A stretch of 64,000 bases of DNA, taken from NCBI RefSeq assembly GCF_007858365.1, contig NZ_VFIO01000007.1:62001-126000 (forward strand), given 5' to 3'. Every line of letters starts with the position of its first letter. Position 1 is the first letter of the stretch. The DNA is from Pseudomonas saxonica. Its GTDB lineage: Bacteria > Pseudomonadota > Gammaproteobacteria > Pseudomonadales > Pseudomonadaceae. Under the pieces are notes generated by a model. The model did not search any database. It was not told where the DNA came from and saw only the letters and a list, made by a program, of their open reading frames with translations. The translations under genes and the position numbers were made by a program. Positions 37,847 through 47,438 of the stretch are shown here, piece after piece.

Positions 37847-38740
37847 TTATCCCTTCGTAACCACCCCCGGCCTAAGCACCAACCACAACGCCACCGCAAT
37901 CAACACCCCGCCATACACATGGGCCATCGACAATGGCTCGCCCAGGAACAACGCCCCCCAGAGCACGCCAAACGGCGGAATCATAAACGTCACCGTCATC
38001 GACTTGACCGGGCCAATACTGGTCAGCAAGCGGAAATACAGAATGTACGCAAATGCCGTACACACCAACCCCAGCCCCAACAACGACAACCAGACACTCA
38101 TCCCGCCCCAGCTGACAGGAGGCTGATTAACCACGCTCAGTGCAAACAGCGGCAGCAAGAACAACGTAGCCCCCAGCATGCTGCCCAGCGCTGACAATCG
38201 TGGGTCAAGGCCGCCTTGCTGGTCCAGCCAGCGGCGCGCGAGAAAACCGGCAAAGCCATAGCACGTCGTGGCCAGCAGGCAGGCAAGGGCGCCCATCAGC
38301 AAGTCCAGGTCGAAGGCTACCGGCCCGGCACGGGTCAAAACGCCCACACCCAGCAGCCCCAGAAACACCCCGGCCATTTTGGTCAGGGTCAGTTTTTCAC
38401 TGAAAAACAGACCGCCAATCAATACGCCCATCAGTGGCGTAGTCGCGTTGAAAATAGCCGAGTAACCCGCGGGCAATACCTGGGCCGCCACCGAGTACAA
38501 CGTGGCCGGAACCCCGGAGTTGATGACCCCGAGGATTAAAATAACCTTGAATTTACCGTCAAAATTCCAACGCACCCGCATCAGCGCCAGTATCACCAGC
38601 AAGCCAGTGGCCGCAATGGAAACCCTGAAAAACGCAGTAGGGACAGTCCCGAGAACCGGTGCGATGATGCGCATAAACAAAAAGCTGGCGCCCCAAATAC
38701 CTGCCAATGACAGCATTCGGACGATATCGACAAGTCTCAC
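37847..38740 (-). CDS. EamA-type DMT transporter
   Basis: 297-residue transporter of the drug/metabolite superfamily with about ten helices in two EamA repeats (each with an FF/FRL-type segment such as FNATTPLMGVLIGGLFF and PPFGVLWGALFLGEPL). GTG 38738-38740 is used: AGGGA lies 8 bp upstream, and a longer frame upstream has no hydrophobic or family character. Substrate unknown. It is divergent from hrpA. Confidence 0.85.
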   Translation of the reverse strand: MRLVDIVRMLSLAGIWGASFLFMRIIAPVLGTVPTAFFRVSIAATGLLVILALMRVRWNFDGKFKVILILGVINSGVPATLYSVAAQVLPAGYSAIFNATTPLMGVLIGGLFFSEKLTLTKMAGVFLGLLGVGVLTRAGPVAFDLDLLMGALACLLATTCYGFAGFLARRWLDQQGGLDPRLSALGSMLGATLFLLPLFALSVVNQPPVSWGGMSVWLSLLGLGLVCTAFAYILYFRLLTSIGPVKSMTVTFMIPPFGVLWGALFLGEPLSMAHVYGGVLIAVALWLVLRPGVVTKG

Positions 38741-38939
38741 GGCAGTATCCCTACAAAGTTCAAGCCGAGCAGTGTAAGTGATGCCGCGATTCAGGTGAGT
38801 CGGATTTTCACCGCTACGCTGAGCATGATCATGTGAGTCGAGTCGCAATCAGGTGTCATCAATCCCTACAGATTCGTGCATAAGCGCCTAAATCTGCGAC
38901 AATCCGCCCCCTGCCTTTACCAAGACTACTGCGCACCTG

Positions 38940-41900
38940 ATGACTGACGAATCGCCTGCTATCGAGCAACTGTTGAAAAATCTTGATCACGCCATGATTG
39001 CCGACCGGCATAAGCTGCGCCGGCAATTGCATGAACTGCGCAAAAAGCCTGATGACGCCAAGTTGGCCGCATGGGCAGAGCGCGTGCAGGCGTCGTGCGA
39101 ACAGGTCAAGGCGCGGGCGGTGAGCGTGCCGTTGATTCGTTATGACGAAAATCTGCCGATTGCCGCCAAGCGTGACGAGATCAAGGCGGCACTGCTCAAG
39201 CATCAGGTGTTGATTCTGGCCGGTGAAACCGGCTCGGGTAAAACCACTCAATTGCCGAAAATCTGCCTTGAAATCGGCCGTGGCCAGCATGGCCTGATTG
39301 GCCACACACAGCCGCGACGCATTGCAGCACGCAGTGTCGCCAGTCGGGTGGCGGAAGAACTGGCCACGCCGCTGGGGGCGTTGGTCGGCTATCAGGTGCG
39401 GTTCGAAGATCAAAGCGATTCCAATACGCTGGTCAAACTGATGACGGACGGCATCTTGCTGGCCGAAACCCAGCACGACCGTTACCTGGAACGCTATGAC
39501 ACGATCATCGTCGACGAAGCCCATGAACGCAGCCTGAACATCGACTTCCTGCTGGGTTATTTGAAAATCCTGCTGCCGCGACGCCCCGATCTGAAAGTCA
39601 TCATCACCTCGGCCACCATCGATCTTGAGCGCTTTTCCAAGCACTTTGACGATGCACCGATTGTTGAGGTGTCAGGTCGAACCTTTCCGGTTGAAACCTG
39701 GTATCGGCCGCTGACCTCTGAGCAAGACGAGGAGGGCAACAGCGTCGAGGAGGACTTGAGCGTCGATCAGGCGATTCTTGCGACCCTGGATGAAATCGCT
39801 GCGTTCGAGCGCAGCGAACGCAAAAGCCCTGGCGATGTGCTGGTATTTTTGCCCGGCGAGCGCGAAATTCGTGACGCCGCTGACATGCTGCGCAAAGCCC
39901 AGCTCAAGCACACCGAAATCCTGCCTTTATATGCACGACTGACACCGGCCGAGCAGCAGCGGATTTTCCAGTCCCATGCCGGTCGCCGTGTGGTGCTGGC
40001 GACGAACGTCGCCGAAACGTCGCTAACGGTGCCAGGCATCCGGTATGTGATCGACAGCGGCACCGCGCGCATTAGCCGTTACAGTTATCGGGCCAAAGTT
40101 CAGCGCTTGCCCATTGAGGCCATTTCTCAGGCCAGCGCCAACCAGCGTAAAGGTCGGTGTGGTCGGGTTGAGCCGGGTATTTGTGTGCGCTTGTACAGCG
40201 AAGAAGACTTTAACGGGCGCCCCGAATTTACCGATCCGGAGATTCTGCGTACCAACCTGGCCGCCGTTATCTTGCAAATGCTGCACCTGCGTCTGGGCGA
40301 AATTACTCAGTTTCCGTTTATTGAGCCGCCAGATGGCAAGGCCATTACTGACGGTTTTAACCTGCTGCAAGAGTTGTCGGCGGTTAACCGTGAGAATCAG
40401 CTGACGCCACTGGGTCGCCAGTTGGCGCGCTTGCCGGTCGACCCGCGGATGGGGCGTATGCTGCTGGAAGCGGCCAAGTTGGGCAGCTTGCAGGAAGTGT
40501 TGATCGTTGCCAGCGCGATGTCGGTGCAAGACCCGCGTGAACGTCCGCCCGAGCGTCAGCAAGCCGCAGATCAGGCGCACGCGCAATGGAAAGATGTCGA
40601 CTCCGATTTTGCCGCGCTGATCAATGTCTGGCGTGGCTTTGAAGAGCAGCGTCAGGCGTTGACGGCCAGCCCGTTGCGTAACTGGTGCCGCAAGAATTTC
40701 CTGAACTACTTGCGGTTGCGCGAGTGGCGCGACTCGCACCGTCAATTGAGTCTGATCTGCCGCGACATGCAACTCACCGTCAATAAAGAGCCCGCGGATT
40801 ACCCCAAACTGCATAAGGCGGTGTTGTCTGGCTTGCTCAGTCAGATCGGGCAAAAAACTGAGGATGGCGATTACCTTGGCGCGCGTCAGCGCCGGTTCTG
40901 GATTCATCCGTCATCGGGCCTGGGCAAAAAACGCCCTCAATGGTTGATGACCGCCGAGCTGGTTGAAACGACCAAACTGTATGCGCGTATGGTCGCCAAA
41001 ATCGAACCGGACTGGATTGAGCCGCTGGCCGGGCACTTGATCAAAAAGAATTACTTCGAGCCGCACTGGGAGAAGAAGCGCGGGCAAGTGGTGGCCTACG
41101 AGCAAATCACCTTGTTCGGCTTGATCGTGGTTGGTCGCCGTGCCGTACATTACGGGCCGATTGATCCGGTATTGTCGCGCGAGCTGTTTATCCGCGAAGG
41201 CCTGGTGCGGGGCGAGATTCAGTCACGGGCCAAGTGTTTGACGGCCAACGCCAAGTTGCTCGAACAGCTCGACGAACTGGAAGCCAAGGCCCGACGCCGC
41301 GACATTTTGGCTGACGAAGAAACCCTGTACGCCTTTTACGATGCGCGGCTTCCGGCTGAGATCCATCAGACGGCGACCTTTGATAGCTGGTATCGCGTCA
41401 ACAGTCAGAAAGACCCGCAACTGCTGATCATGCGCGAGGAGGATGTGCTGGCGCGTAAAGCCACCGAAATCACCGCCCAGCATTTCCCGGACACCCTGCA
41501 TCTGGGCGATTTGACCCTTGAACTGAGCTATCACTTTGAACCGAACCACCCGCGCGACGGGGTAACGGTCAAAGTACCAGCGCCGTTATTGCCGGTATTG
41601 CCGCCTGAGCGTCTTGAGTGGCTGGTGCCGGGCATGATCGAGGCCAAATGCATTGCACTGGTGCGCAGTCTGCCCAAGGCGTTGCGTAAAAACTTTGTAC
41701 CCGTGCCGGACTTTGTCAAAGCCGCCTTGCAGCGCATGACGTTTGCCGAAGGTTCGTTGCCTCAGGCACTGGGTCGCGAGTTGTTGCGCATGACCGGTGC
41801 TCGGGTCAGCGATGACGCCTGGGCCGAAGCCGCGCAGCAGGTCGAAAACCACCTGAAGATGAACCTTGAAGTGGTCGACGGCGAAGGTAAGTTTCTCGGC

Positions 41901-42851
41901 GAAGGCCGTGATTTGGCCGAGTTGACGGCGCGCTTTGCGCAAGCCAGTCAGGCGGCTCTTGCTGTGCCGCAAACGGCAAAAAGCCAGCAGCCGGTCGAGG
42001 CCAAGGTGTTCGCCCCTGTGGCAGAAAAAACCCAGCAGAAGATCGCTGGCTTGTCGATGACGGTTTACCCGGCGCTGGTGGAAGAAGGCAATACGGTCAA
42101 GGAGGGGCGTTTTTCGACCCCGGCTGAAGCGGAGTATCAACACCGCCGTGCCTTGCAGCGCTTATTGATGCAGCAACTGGCCGAACCCGCCAAGTTCTTG
42201 CGCGGCAAACTGCCGGGTCTGACCGAGTTGGGCTTGCTGTACCGTGAGTTGGGACGGGTTGAGAGTCTGGTTGAAGACATTCTGCTGGCCAGCCTGGACT
42301 CGTGCATCCTCGAAGGTGAAGCGAGCCTGCCACGTGACGGTGCCGGACTGGCGTCCCTGGCTGAGCGTAAACGCGGAGCCTGGACCGAACACGCTGAAAA
42401 ACTGGCAAAGCTGACGCTGGAGATTCTCAAGCTGTGGCATGGCCTGCAAAAACGCTTCAAGGGCAAGATTGATCTGGCTCAGGCGGTTGCCCTGAATGAC
42501 ATCAAGCAGCAGTTGAGCCATCTGGTTTACCCGGGTTTTGTTCGCGAAACCCCGGCCATGTGGCTCAAGGAGCTGCCGCGTTATTTGAAAGCGATTGAAT
42601 TGCGGCTGGAAAAACTGCCCAGTCAGGTGCAGAAGGATCGTGTTTGGAGTGGCGAGCTGAGTGGCCTGTGGGCGCAGTATCAGGCCCGGGCCACCAAGCA
42701 TGCCCAGGAAGGCAAGCGTGATCCGCAACTGGAGCTGTACCGCTGGTGGCTTGAGGAGTACCGCGTGTCGCTGTTTGGCCAGCAACTGGGCACCAAGGTG
42801 CCGATATCGGACAAACGATTGAACAAACAATGGAGTGTGGTGGAGGCTTAG
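38940..42851 (+). CDS. hrpA: ATP-dependent RNA helicase HrpA
   Basis: 1303-residue DEAH-box helicase. Walker A GETGSGKTTQLPK, motif II DEAHERSLN, motif III SATID, motif VI QRKGRCGR; C-terminal HA2, OB and DUF3418 regions match the family's length of about 1300. HrpA acts in RNA processing and ribosome rescue. Two REPINs follow directly. Confidence 0.96.
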   Translation: MTDESPAIEQLLKNLDHAMIADRHKLRRQLHELRKKPDDAKLAAWAERVQASCEQVKARAVSVPLIRYDENLPIAAKRDEIKAALLKHQVLILAGETGSGKTTQLPKICLEIGRGQHGLIGHTQPRRIAARSVASRVAEELATPLGALVGYQVRFEDQSDSNTLVKLMTDGILLAETQHDRYLERYDTIIVDEAHERSLNIDFLLGYLKILLPRRPDLKVIITSATIDLERFSKHFDDAPIVEVSGRTFPVETWYRPLTSEQDEEGNSVEEDLSVDQAILATLDEIAAFERSERKSPGDVLVFLPGEREIRDAADMLRKAQLKHTEILPLYARLTPAEQQRIFQSHAGRRVVLATNVAETSLTVPGIRYVIDSGTARISRYSYRAKVQRLPIEAISQASANQRKGRCGRVEPGICVRLYSEEDFNGRPEFTDPEILRTNLAAVILQMLHLRLGEITQFPFIEPPDGKAITDGFNLLQELSAVNRENQLTPLGRQLARLPVDPRMGRMLLEAAKLGSLQEVLIVASAMSVQDPRERPPERQQAADQAHAQWKDVDSDFAALINVWRGFEEQRQALTASPLRNWCRKNFLNYLRLREWRDSHRQLSLICRDMQLTVNKEPADYPKLHKAVLSGLLSQIGQKTEDGDYLGARQRRFWIHPSSGLGKKRPQWLMTAELVETTKLYARMVAKIEPDWIEPLAGHLIKKNYFEPHWEKKRGQVVAYEQITLFGLIVVGRRAVHYGPIDPVLSRELFIREGLVRGEIQSRAKCLTANAKLLEQLDELEAKARRRDILADEETLYAFYDARLPAEIHQTATFDSWYRVNSQKDPQLLIMREEDVLARKATEITAQHFPDTLHLGDLTLELSYHFEPNHPRDGVTVKVPAPLLPVLPPERLEWLVPGMIEAKCIALVRSLPKALRKNFVPVPDFVKAALQRMTFAEGSLPQALGRELLRMTGARVSDDAWAEAAQQVENHLKMNLEVVDGEGKFLGEGRDLAELTARFAQASQAALAVPQTAKSQQPVEAKVFAPVAEKTQQKIAGLSMTVYPALVEEGNTVKEGRFSTPAEAEYQHRRALQRLLMQQLAEPAKFLRGKLPGLTELGLLYRELGRVESLVEDILLASLDSCILEGEASLPRDGAGLASLAERKRGAWTEHAEKLAKLTLEILKLWHGLQKRFKGKIDLAQAVALNDIKQQLSHLVYPGFVRETPAMWLKELPRYLKAIELRLEKLPSQVQKDRVWSGELSGLWAQYQARATKHAQEGKRDPQLELYRWWLEEYRVSLFGQQLGTKVPISDKRLNKQWSVVEA

Positions 42852-42868
42852 CGAACCAATCCCAACGC

Positions 42869-42980
42869 TGTAGCCGCTGACGAGGAACGAAGGCTGCGAC
42901 CTGCGGCAAAGCCTGACACACCGAGTCGTCCCATCTTGCGACCGCTGCGCGCTCGATCGCAGCCTTTGGCAGCGGCTACA
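42869..42980. repeat. REPIN
   Basis: Arms TGTAGCCGCTGACGAGG and the reverse type ...GGCAGCGGCTACA, with GAACGAAGGCTGCGA / TCGCAGCCTTTG in between. It starts 18 bp after the hrpA stop. Confidence 0.85.
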
Positions 42981-42987
42981 GGTAAGG

Positions 42988-43105
42988 TGTAGCCGCTGAC
43001 GAGGAACGAAGGCTGCGATCTTCGGCAAAGCCGCGGTAAAACCTGGCACTCTGAGGTGCTCTGTTTTGCGATCGCTTCGCGCTCTATCGCAGCCTTCGTC
43101 AGCGC
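42988..43105. repeat. REPIN, second in tandem
   Basis: Same type as the preceding one (TGTAGCCGCTGACGAGG ... ATCGCAGCCTTCGTCAGCG), 7 bp after it. Two REPINs side by side form a small cluster. Confidence 0.85.
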
Positions 43106-43157
43106 AAGCATGATCGCCAACGAGTTTTTGATCTGGCTTGTGATCTGGTTTTTGACT

Positions 43158-43767
43158 TGGCTTTTGATCTGCCGCCCCGTCGGGAGGCCGAGTGGAGGTT
43201 CTGCGGAGTGGGTCGACCGGCATGGATGCCGGGAGAGCTGCGATCGGGCCATGGATGGCCCGTCGCAGCGTGCCCACGGAGCGGGACCGGAGTGAGGGAC
43301 ACCTGAGCGAAGCGAGGGCCGTACGCAGGGGCAAGGCCTTTTTGCTTACTTTTGTGGCTGTTTGACAAAAGTGAGCCGCCGTAAGGGCGGAACCCGTAGA
43401 TAGATTTAACGCATTCAATGGATATGTACACGGGCCTATTAAAAGCTTCGAGTACATATCCATTACTAGCGTCTAGTTGAAGTTATGGTTTCGCCCTTAC
43501 GGCGAGTTCCTTTTGGCAAACAGCCCCAAAAGGAACCAAAAGGTCCTTGCCCTACCATACGGCCGAGCTCGCCTAGGCTCGCCCGGTGCCTTCACTCCGG
43601 CACTGTTATGGGGGCCCGCCGCGACGGGCCATCCTTGGCCCGATCGCGGCTGGCTCGGCGTCCTGCCTCGCCACCCCCATAACAGCACCTGCGTTCAGCC
43701 TCCTGTGATGGGCCCCAGTGTTGGTTTCATAGTTTCGGTGGCGGCAGGGGGATTGTTTTAGAAGCTA
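43158..43767. repeat. 0.6-kb near-palindromic repeat, copy B
   Basis: Same orientation as copy A at 37191-37807 and very similar; the 27-bp outer pair (43240-43266 / 43621-43647) has one mismatch. The middle of copy B diverges most (43400-43520), where the inner pairs are less complete. It lies between the REPIN cluster and the KAS III gene. Confidence 0.88.
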
Positions 43768-44048
43768 AAAGCTCAAGCCCAAACCTCCCCATACGAGCAA
43801 CTGGTTGTGCTCTGAGGATCAAGACAGTATCCACAGAAATGCTTCAGGCAGGCATGCTGCTCAATTCCGTAAAGGACTTTCTTCTGCTAAAGAAGGCCAA
43901 ATGCTGGCGTTTATGGCAGACTTCGCGGCTATAAATACCTTAAGCGAATGTAGTTCGGGCTTTTCCTCTCTCTATCAGGGGTCAGCCTTTTTATGACTTG
44001 GTACGACCGTACCAGTATTTTCTGCTTGATCAGAATAGAGGAACGACC
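43768..44048. promoter_or_regulatory. Upstream region of the KAS III gene with inverted repeat
   Basis: 281 bp, lower in GC than surroundings. No gene is supported. A perfect inverted repeat TGGTACG-AC-CGTACCA lies at 43999-44014, 35 bp before the GTG start, a likely operator. The regulator cannot be named from sequence. Confidence 0.5.
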
Positions 44049-45170
44049 GTGTATAACGTCGTCATCAGCGGCACAGGCCTGTACACCCCGGCCAACAGCA
44101 TCTCCAACGAAGAGCTGGTGCAATCTTTCAATACGTACGTACAGCAGTTCAATGCCGACAACGCTGCAGCCATCGAGGCGGGCGATGTTGAGCCATTGGC
44201 AGAATCCAGCGCTGCCTTTATTGAAAAGGCGTCAGGAATCAAAAGCCGCTTTGTGATGGACAAGGAAGGCATTCTTGATCCGCAACGCATGCGCCCGCAC
44301 TTGCCGGAGCGCTCCAACGACGAAATGTCGGTGCTCTGCGAAATGGCGGTGGGCGCAGCCCATCAGGCGTTGGAACGTGCGGGCAAAACAGCCGCCGATA
44401 TCGACGGGGTTATTGTCGCCTGCTCCAACTTGCAACGTCCGTACCCGGCCATTGCCATCGAAGTGCAACATGCCTTGGGCATTCAGGGTTTTGGCTTTGA
44501 CATGAACGTGGCCTGTTCTTCGGCAACCTTTGGCATTCAAACAGCCAGCAACAGTGTGCAATTGGGCCAGGCCCGTGCGGTACTGCTGATCAGCCCTGAA
44601 GTGTGCACCGGCCACCTGAATTTCCGTGACCGTGACAGCCACTTTATCTTTGGTGATGCCGCCACTGCGGTGGTCGTTGAACGTGCCGACCTGGCCACGT
44701 CTGCGCACCAGTTCGATATTGTCAGCACCAAACTGCTGACCACCTATTCGAACAACATCCGCAATAACTTCGGCTTCCTCAATCGCGCCTCGGATACACC
44801 CGCCGACAGCCCGGACAAACTGTTTGTGCAAGAAGGTCGCAAGGTTTTCCGCGATGTGTGCCCAATGGTGGCCGAATTGATCGGTCAGCATCTTGAGGAA
44901 AACACCATTGACGTCAATGACGTTAAACGCTTCTGGCTGCATCAGGCCAACCTGAGCATGAACCACCTGATCGTCAAACGCCTGCTGGGCCGTGAAGCGT
45001 CAGTCGAAGAAGCACCGGTCATTCTCGATACTTACGCCAACACCAGCTCGGCGGGTTCGGTGATTGCATTTCATAAGTACCAGGACGATCTGCCGAGCGG
45101 AGCGCTGGCAGTGCTGAGTTCGTTCGGTGCCGGCTATTCAATCGGCAGTGTGATTCTGCGCAAGCGTTAA
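44049..45170 (+). CDS. Beta-ketoacyl-ACP synthase III-like (FabH family, PA3286-like)
   Basis: 373-residue KAS III-fold enzyme condensing an acyl-CoA with malonyl-ACP. Catalytic triad Cys156 (VACSSATFG), His298 (FWLHQANLSMN) and Asn331 (ANTSSAGS). Starts with GTG (MYNVVISGTG in the family), with AGAGGA 5-10 bp upstream. Its closest recognisable relative is P. aeruginosa PA3286, which can channel octanoyl-CoA from beta-oxidation into fatty-acid synthesis. It is followed by an ECF sigma factor and anti-sigma gene as in P. aeruginosa. Confidence 0.88.
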   Translation: MYNVVISGTGLYTPANSISNEELVQSFNTYVQQFNADNAAAIEAGDVEPLAESSAAFIEKASGIKSRFVMDKEGILDPQRMRPHLPERSNDEMSVLCEMAVGAAHQALERAGKTAADIDGVIVACSNLQRPYPAIAIEVQHALGIQGFGFDMNVACSSATFGIQTASNSVQLGQARAVLLISPEVCTGHLNFRDRDSHFIFGDAATAVVVERADLATSAHQFDIVSTKLLTTYSNNIRNNFGFLNRASDTPADSPDKLFVQEGRKVFRDVCPMVAELIGQHLEENTIDVNDVKRFWLHQANLSMNHLIVKRLLGREASVEEAPVILDTYANTSSAGSVIAFHKYQDDLPSGALAVLSSFGAGYSIGSVILRKR

Positions 45171-45194
45171 ATATCGCTACTTTGCGGGGTGCGA

Positions 45195-45806
45195 ATGCTG
45201 ACAGCTGACGACACCGATTTGCTCAAGCGTCTGTTGGCAGGTGAGCAGCAGGCGTTTCGGGTGCTGGTCAGTACCTATCAAGGTGCCATGCAGGCGGTTG
45301 CCTACGCAATTGTAGGTAACCGCCATGCCGATGAGGTCGTGCAGGATGCCTGGCTGTCGGTGGTGCGCAATCTGTCGTCCTTTGAGGGCCGTTCGAGCCT
45401 GAAAACCTGGTTGCTGACCATTACCGCCAATGCCGCAAAAAACCGATATAAGCAGAACCGGCGCGAAGTCCTGCTCGACGACTTGCCTTCGCCTCATGGC
45501 CGCATTGACGATGACCGCTTCGCCAGCGATGGTCATTGGCTGCTGGCGCCCTTTGCCTGGCATCAGGACACCCCGGAAGCGTTGCTGACTGAAGATGAAT
45601 TGCGCGAATGCCTGGAGCACACCCTGCTCAGCCTGCCGCAATTACAGCGCAGTGTGCTGGTGTTGCGCGAACGTCAAGGACTGGAACTGGAAGAGATTTG
45701 TAATCTTCTGGAAATATCGCTCTCTAATGCTCGGGTGCTGGTGCACCGGGCGAGGCTCAAAGTCTTCGCCACTGTGGAGCATTTTGAGGAAACAGGAGAA
45801 TGTTGA
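45195..45806 (+). CDS. ECF sigma factor (PA3285-like)
   Basis: 203-residue sigma-70 group 4 protein: region 2 with FRVLVSTYQGAM, HADEVVQDAWLSVVRNLSSFEGRSSLKTWLLTI cut here as a summary, and region 4 with LSLPQLQRSVLVLRERQGLELEEICNLLEISLSNARV. ATG 45195 is used; a GTG two codons earlier (45189) is an alternative. The gene overlaps the following zinc-finger protein by 7 bp, the usual layout for a cognate anti-sigma. Confidence 0.9.
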   Translation: MLTADDTDLLKRLLAGEQQAFRVLVSTYQGAMQAVAYAIVGNRHADEVVQDAWLSVVRNLSSFEGRSSLKTWLLTITANAAKNRYKQNRREVLLDDLPSPHGRIDDDRFASDGHWLLAPFAWHQDTPEALLTEDELRECLEHTLLSLPQLQRSVLVLRERQGLELEEICNLLEISLSNARVLVHRARLKVFATVEHFEETGEC

Positions 45807-46027
45807 CCTGCAAACAGTACGTTGCGCAGTCAAGTGATTATCTGGATGGCCAGTTGACCTTTCGACAGCGCTTGGTCGCGCGTCATCATTTACTTTTTTG
45901 CCCTAATTGCCGCCGATTTACCCGGCAAATGCGTGTGTTGGGTGCGACCGTAAAAGCACTTGATGAACCGTTACCGGGTGATGTGGAGGTGATGGTGGAG
46001 CGGATGATGCGCGAACGGCGCAAGTAA
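45800..46027 (+). CDS. Zinc-finger anti-sigma factor
   Basis: 75-residue protein with a zf-HC2 motif: H-H-L-L-F-C-P-N-C (residues 29-37). No membrane helix follows, so it is a short cytosolic anti-sigma. Overlap with the sigma gene implies coupled synthesis. Probable redox- or zinc-responsive control of the sigma factor by analogy with the ZAS group. Confidence 0.82.
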   Translation: MLTCKQYVAQSSDYLDGQLTFRQRLVARHHLLFCPNCRRFTRQMRVLGATVKALDEPLPGDVEVMVERMMRERRK

Positions 46028-46034
46028 GTCCAAA

Positions 46035-46081
46035 GCGTGGAGACCTTCGGTGGATTTGAAGGGGGCCGAAGGTTTCCACGC
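46035..46081. terminator. Bidirectional hairpin between convergent genes
   Basis: 16-bp arms GCGTGGAGACCTTCGG / CCGAAGGTTTCCACGC with one mismatch and a 15-base loop, between the anti-sigma gene and the porin gene. No U-tract. Confidence 0.6.
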
Positions 46082-46145
46082 TCTGCAGGTAACACACAAA
46101 AAGCTGCTGATTCAGCGTTTTGCTTATTTCCGGGAACCGTAGTGC

Positions 46146-47438
46146 TTAGAACTTGGCTTCCACGTCCAACTGCAGGGTATTGGCGTCGGCATCTTTATGC
46201 GTTGAGGTTGCATAGTCGGCTTTGGTCAGGAAGTACGTCACCCCCACACCGAAGTTCTTGTCGATTTCATAACCCACTTTGAACTTGTGTCCACGGGAAC
46301 CGGTAGTGCCGTTGGCAAAGTCGGAGTCAGTGAAGGCACCCACCACCGCGTTACGCTGAATATCGCGGTAGTTGTAGTCCAGGCTGAACGCGTCGAGCTT
46401 GCTTTTGAAACCCACCAGCCAGGCGTCGTCCTGATCGCTGTCAGTGGCAGCGTTGTGCACGTATTGGCCGTATAGCGACAAAGGAACGGGCAGGTTGGCA
46501 ATATCAACCTGACCAAAACCTTCGTACAGACGGAATTCGTCGGTGCTGTTGCCGTTAACCGCCAGAGCGCAGGGTGTGGTCTTGGTGCCAGTTGTCGGGC
46601 AGTTGCTGTCCTTGTCGTTGTCGTAGCTGTAAACGCTGCCGCCCAAGGTCACTTTCAGGCTGTCAGTCGGGGCGAATTTGGCACCCAGTTGGCCCGCATA
46701 CAGACGCAGGTCGTGGCGGAACTGCACACCTTCACCGTCGACGTTGTCCTTGAGGGTGTAGTAACCGGCGCTGCCGAACATTTCTACGCCCGAGTTACCC
46801 AAGTTGTGTTTATAGGTCGCCGCCAGACCTTCCGGGTTGATATCGCTATCCCAGATCACATCGCCCATGCTGACCCACGGTTGTGGCATCTTGCCGCCGA
46901 TCAGGTGCAGGTTGGCCAGCGCTGTCGGGTGGTAGTCGATGTAGGCCTGATCCAGCCACAGCTGCTTCTTGTCGAAGTAGTTGTCCAGGTCCTGGTTGGT
47001 TGAGCGGGCATCGTCACCACCACCGGTAGCAATACGAATGCCGGTGTTCACTTGCGGATTGATTTCAGTGTAGGCGCCCAGACGAGCACGGATACGCTGG
47101 CGATCCTTGTTCTTGCCGTCGGACTCGCCGTCGATCTTGACGTTTTCGTGGCGTACCCGAACGTCACCCTTGAATTCGGTCTTGGCGGCCCAGGCCACTT
47201 TTTGTTCAAACGCGCTCAGGTCGGATTTCTTCACCTGATCTGCGGCGGCTTCTTGTTGAGCTTGTTTCTCGCTGGTCAGCTCGGTTTGCAGCTCGGCGTA
47301 CTGAGCAGGTGAAATGGAGCCGTTGGCTTTGAGCATTTCTAGCAGTTTTGCATCGACGCCAGCGCTGGCCGGAACACTCATGGCCAATACCAGTGTGCCA
47401 CACAGTCCCGCCGCAACTCGTGTAGAAACAAGACGCAT
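46146..47438 (-). CDS. Putative outer-membrane porin (Porin_5 type)
   Basis: 430-residue exported protein. Signal peptide MRLVSTRVAAGLCGTLVLAMSVPASA (cut after ASA, residue 26), an alpha-helical stretch to about 70, then a beta-barrel ending in the outer-membrane signature ...LDVEAKF with C-terminal Phe. The start has GGGAGA 5-10 bp upstream. A loop carries a Cys pair (CPTTGTKTTPC). Substrate unknown. Confidence 0.85.
   Translation of the reverse strand: MRLVSTRVAAGLCGTLVLAMSVPASAGVDAKLLEMLKANGSISPAQYAELQTELTSEKQAQQEAAADQVKKSDLSAFEQKVAWAAKTEFKGDVRVRHENVKIDGESDGKNKDRQRIRARLGAYTEINPQVNTGIRIATGGGDDARSTNQDLDNYFDKKQLWLDQAYIDYHPTALANLHLIGGKMPQPWVSMGDVIWDSDINPEGLAATYKHNLGNSGVEMFGSAGYYTLKDNVDGEGVQFRHDLRLYAGQLGAKFAPTDSLKVTLGGSVYSYDNDKDSNCPTTGTKTTPCALAVNGNSTDEFRLYEGFGQVDIANLPVPLSLYGQYVHNAATDSDQDDAWLVGFKSKLDAFSLDYNYRDIQRNAVVGAFTDSDFANGTTGSRGHKFKVGYEIDKNFGVGVTYFLTKADYATSTHKDADANTLQLDVEAKF

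Noticed and set aside
38859..39644. 261-codon minus-strand frame
   Set aside because: Opposite the hrpA helicase core with Walker A and DEAH motifs.
42865..43105. CRISPR array
   Set aside because: Repeat units are inverted REP sequences with no unique equal-length spacers and no cas genes.
42162..43463. 433-codon minus-strand frame covering the 3' part of hrpA, REPINs and element copy B
   Set aside because: Shadow frame of hrpA joined to repeat sequence; no family features.
43805..43996. 63-codon frame before the KAS III gene
   Set aside because: No Shine-Dalgarno, no family, located in a promoter-like AT-richer stretch.
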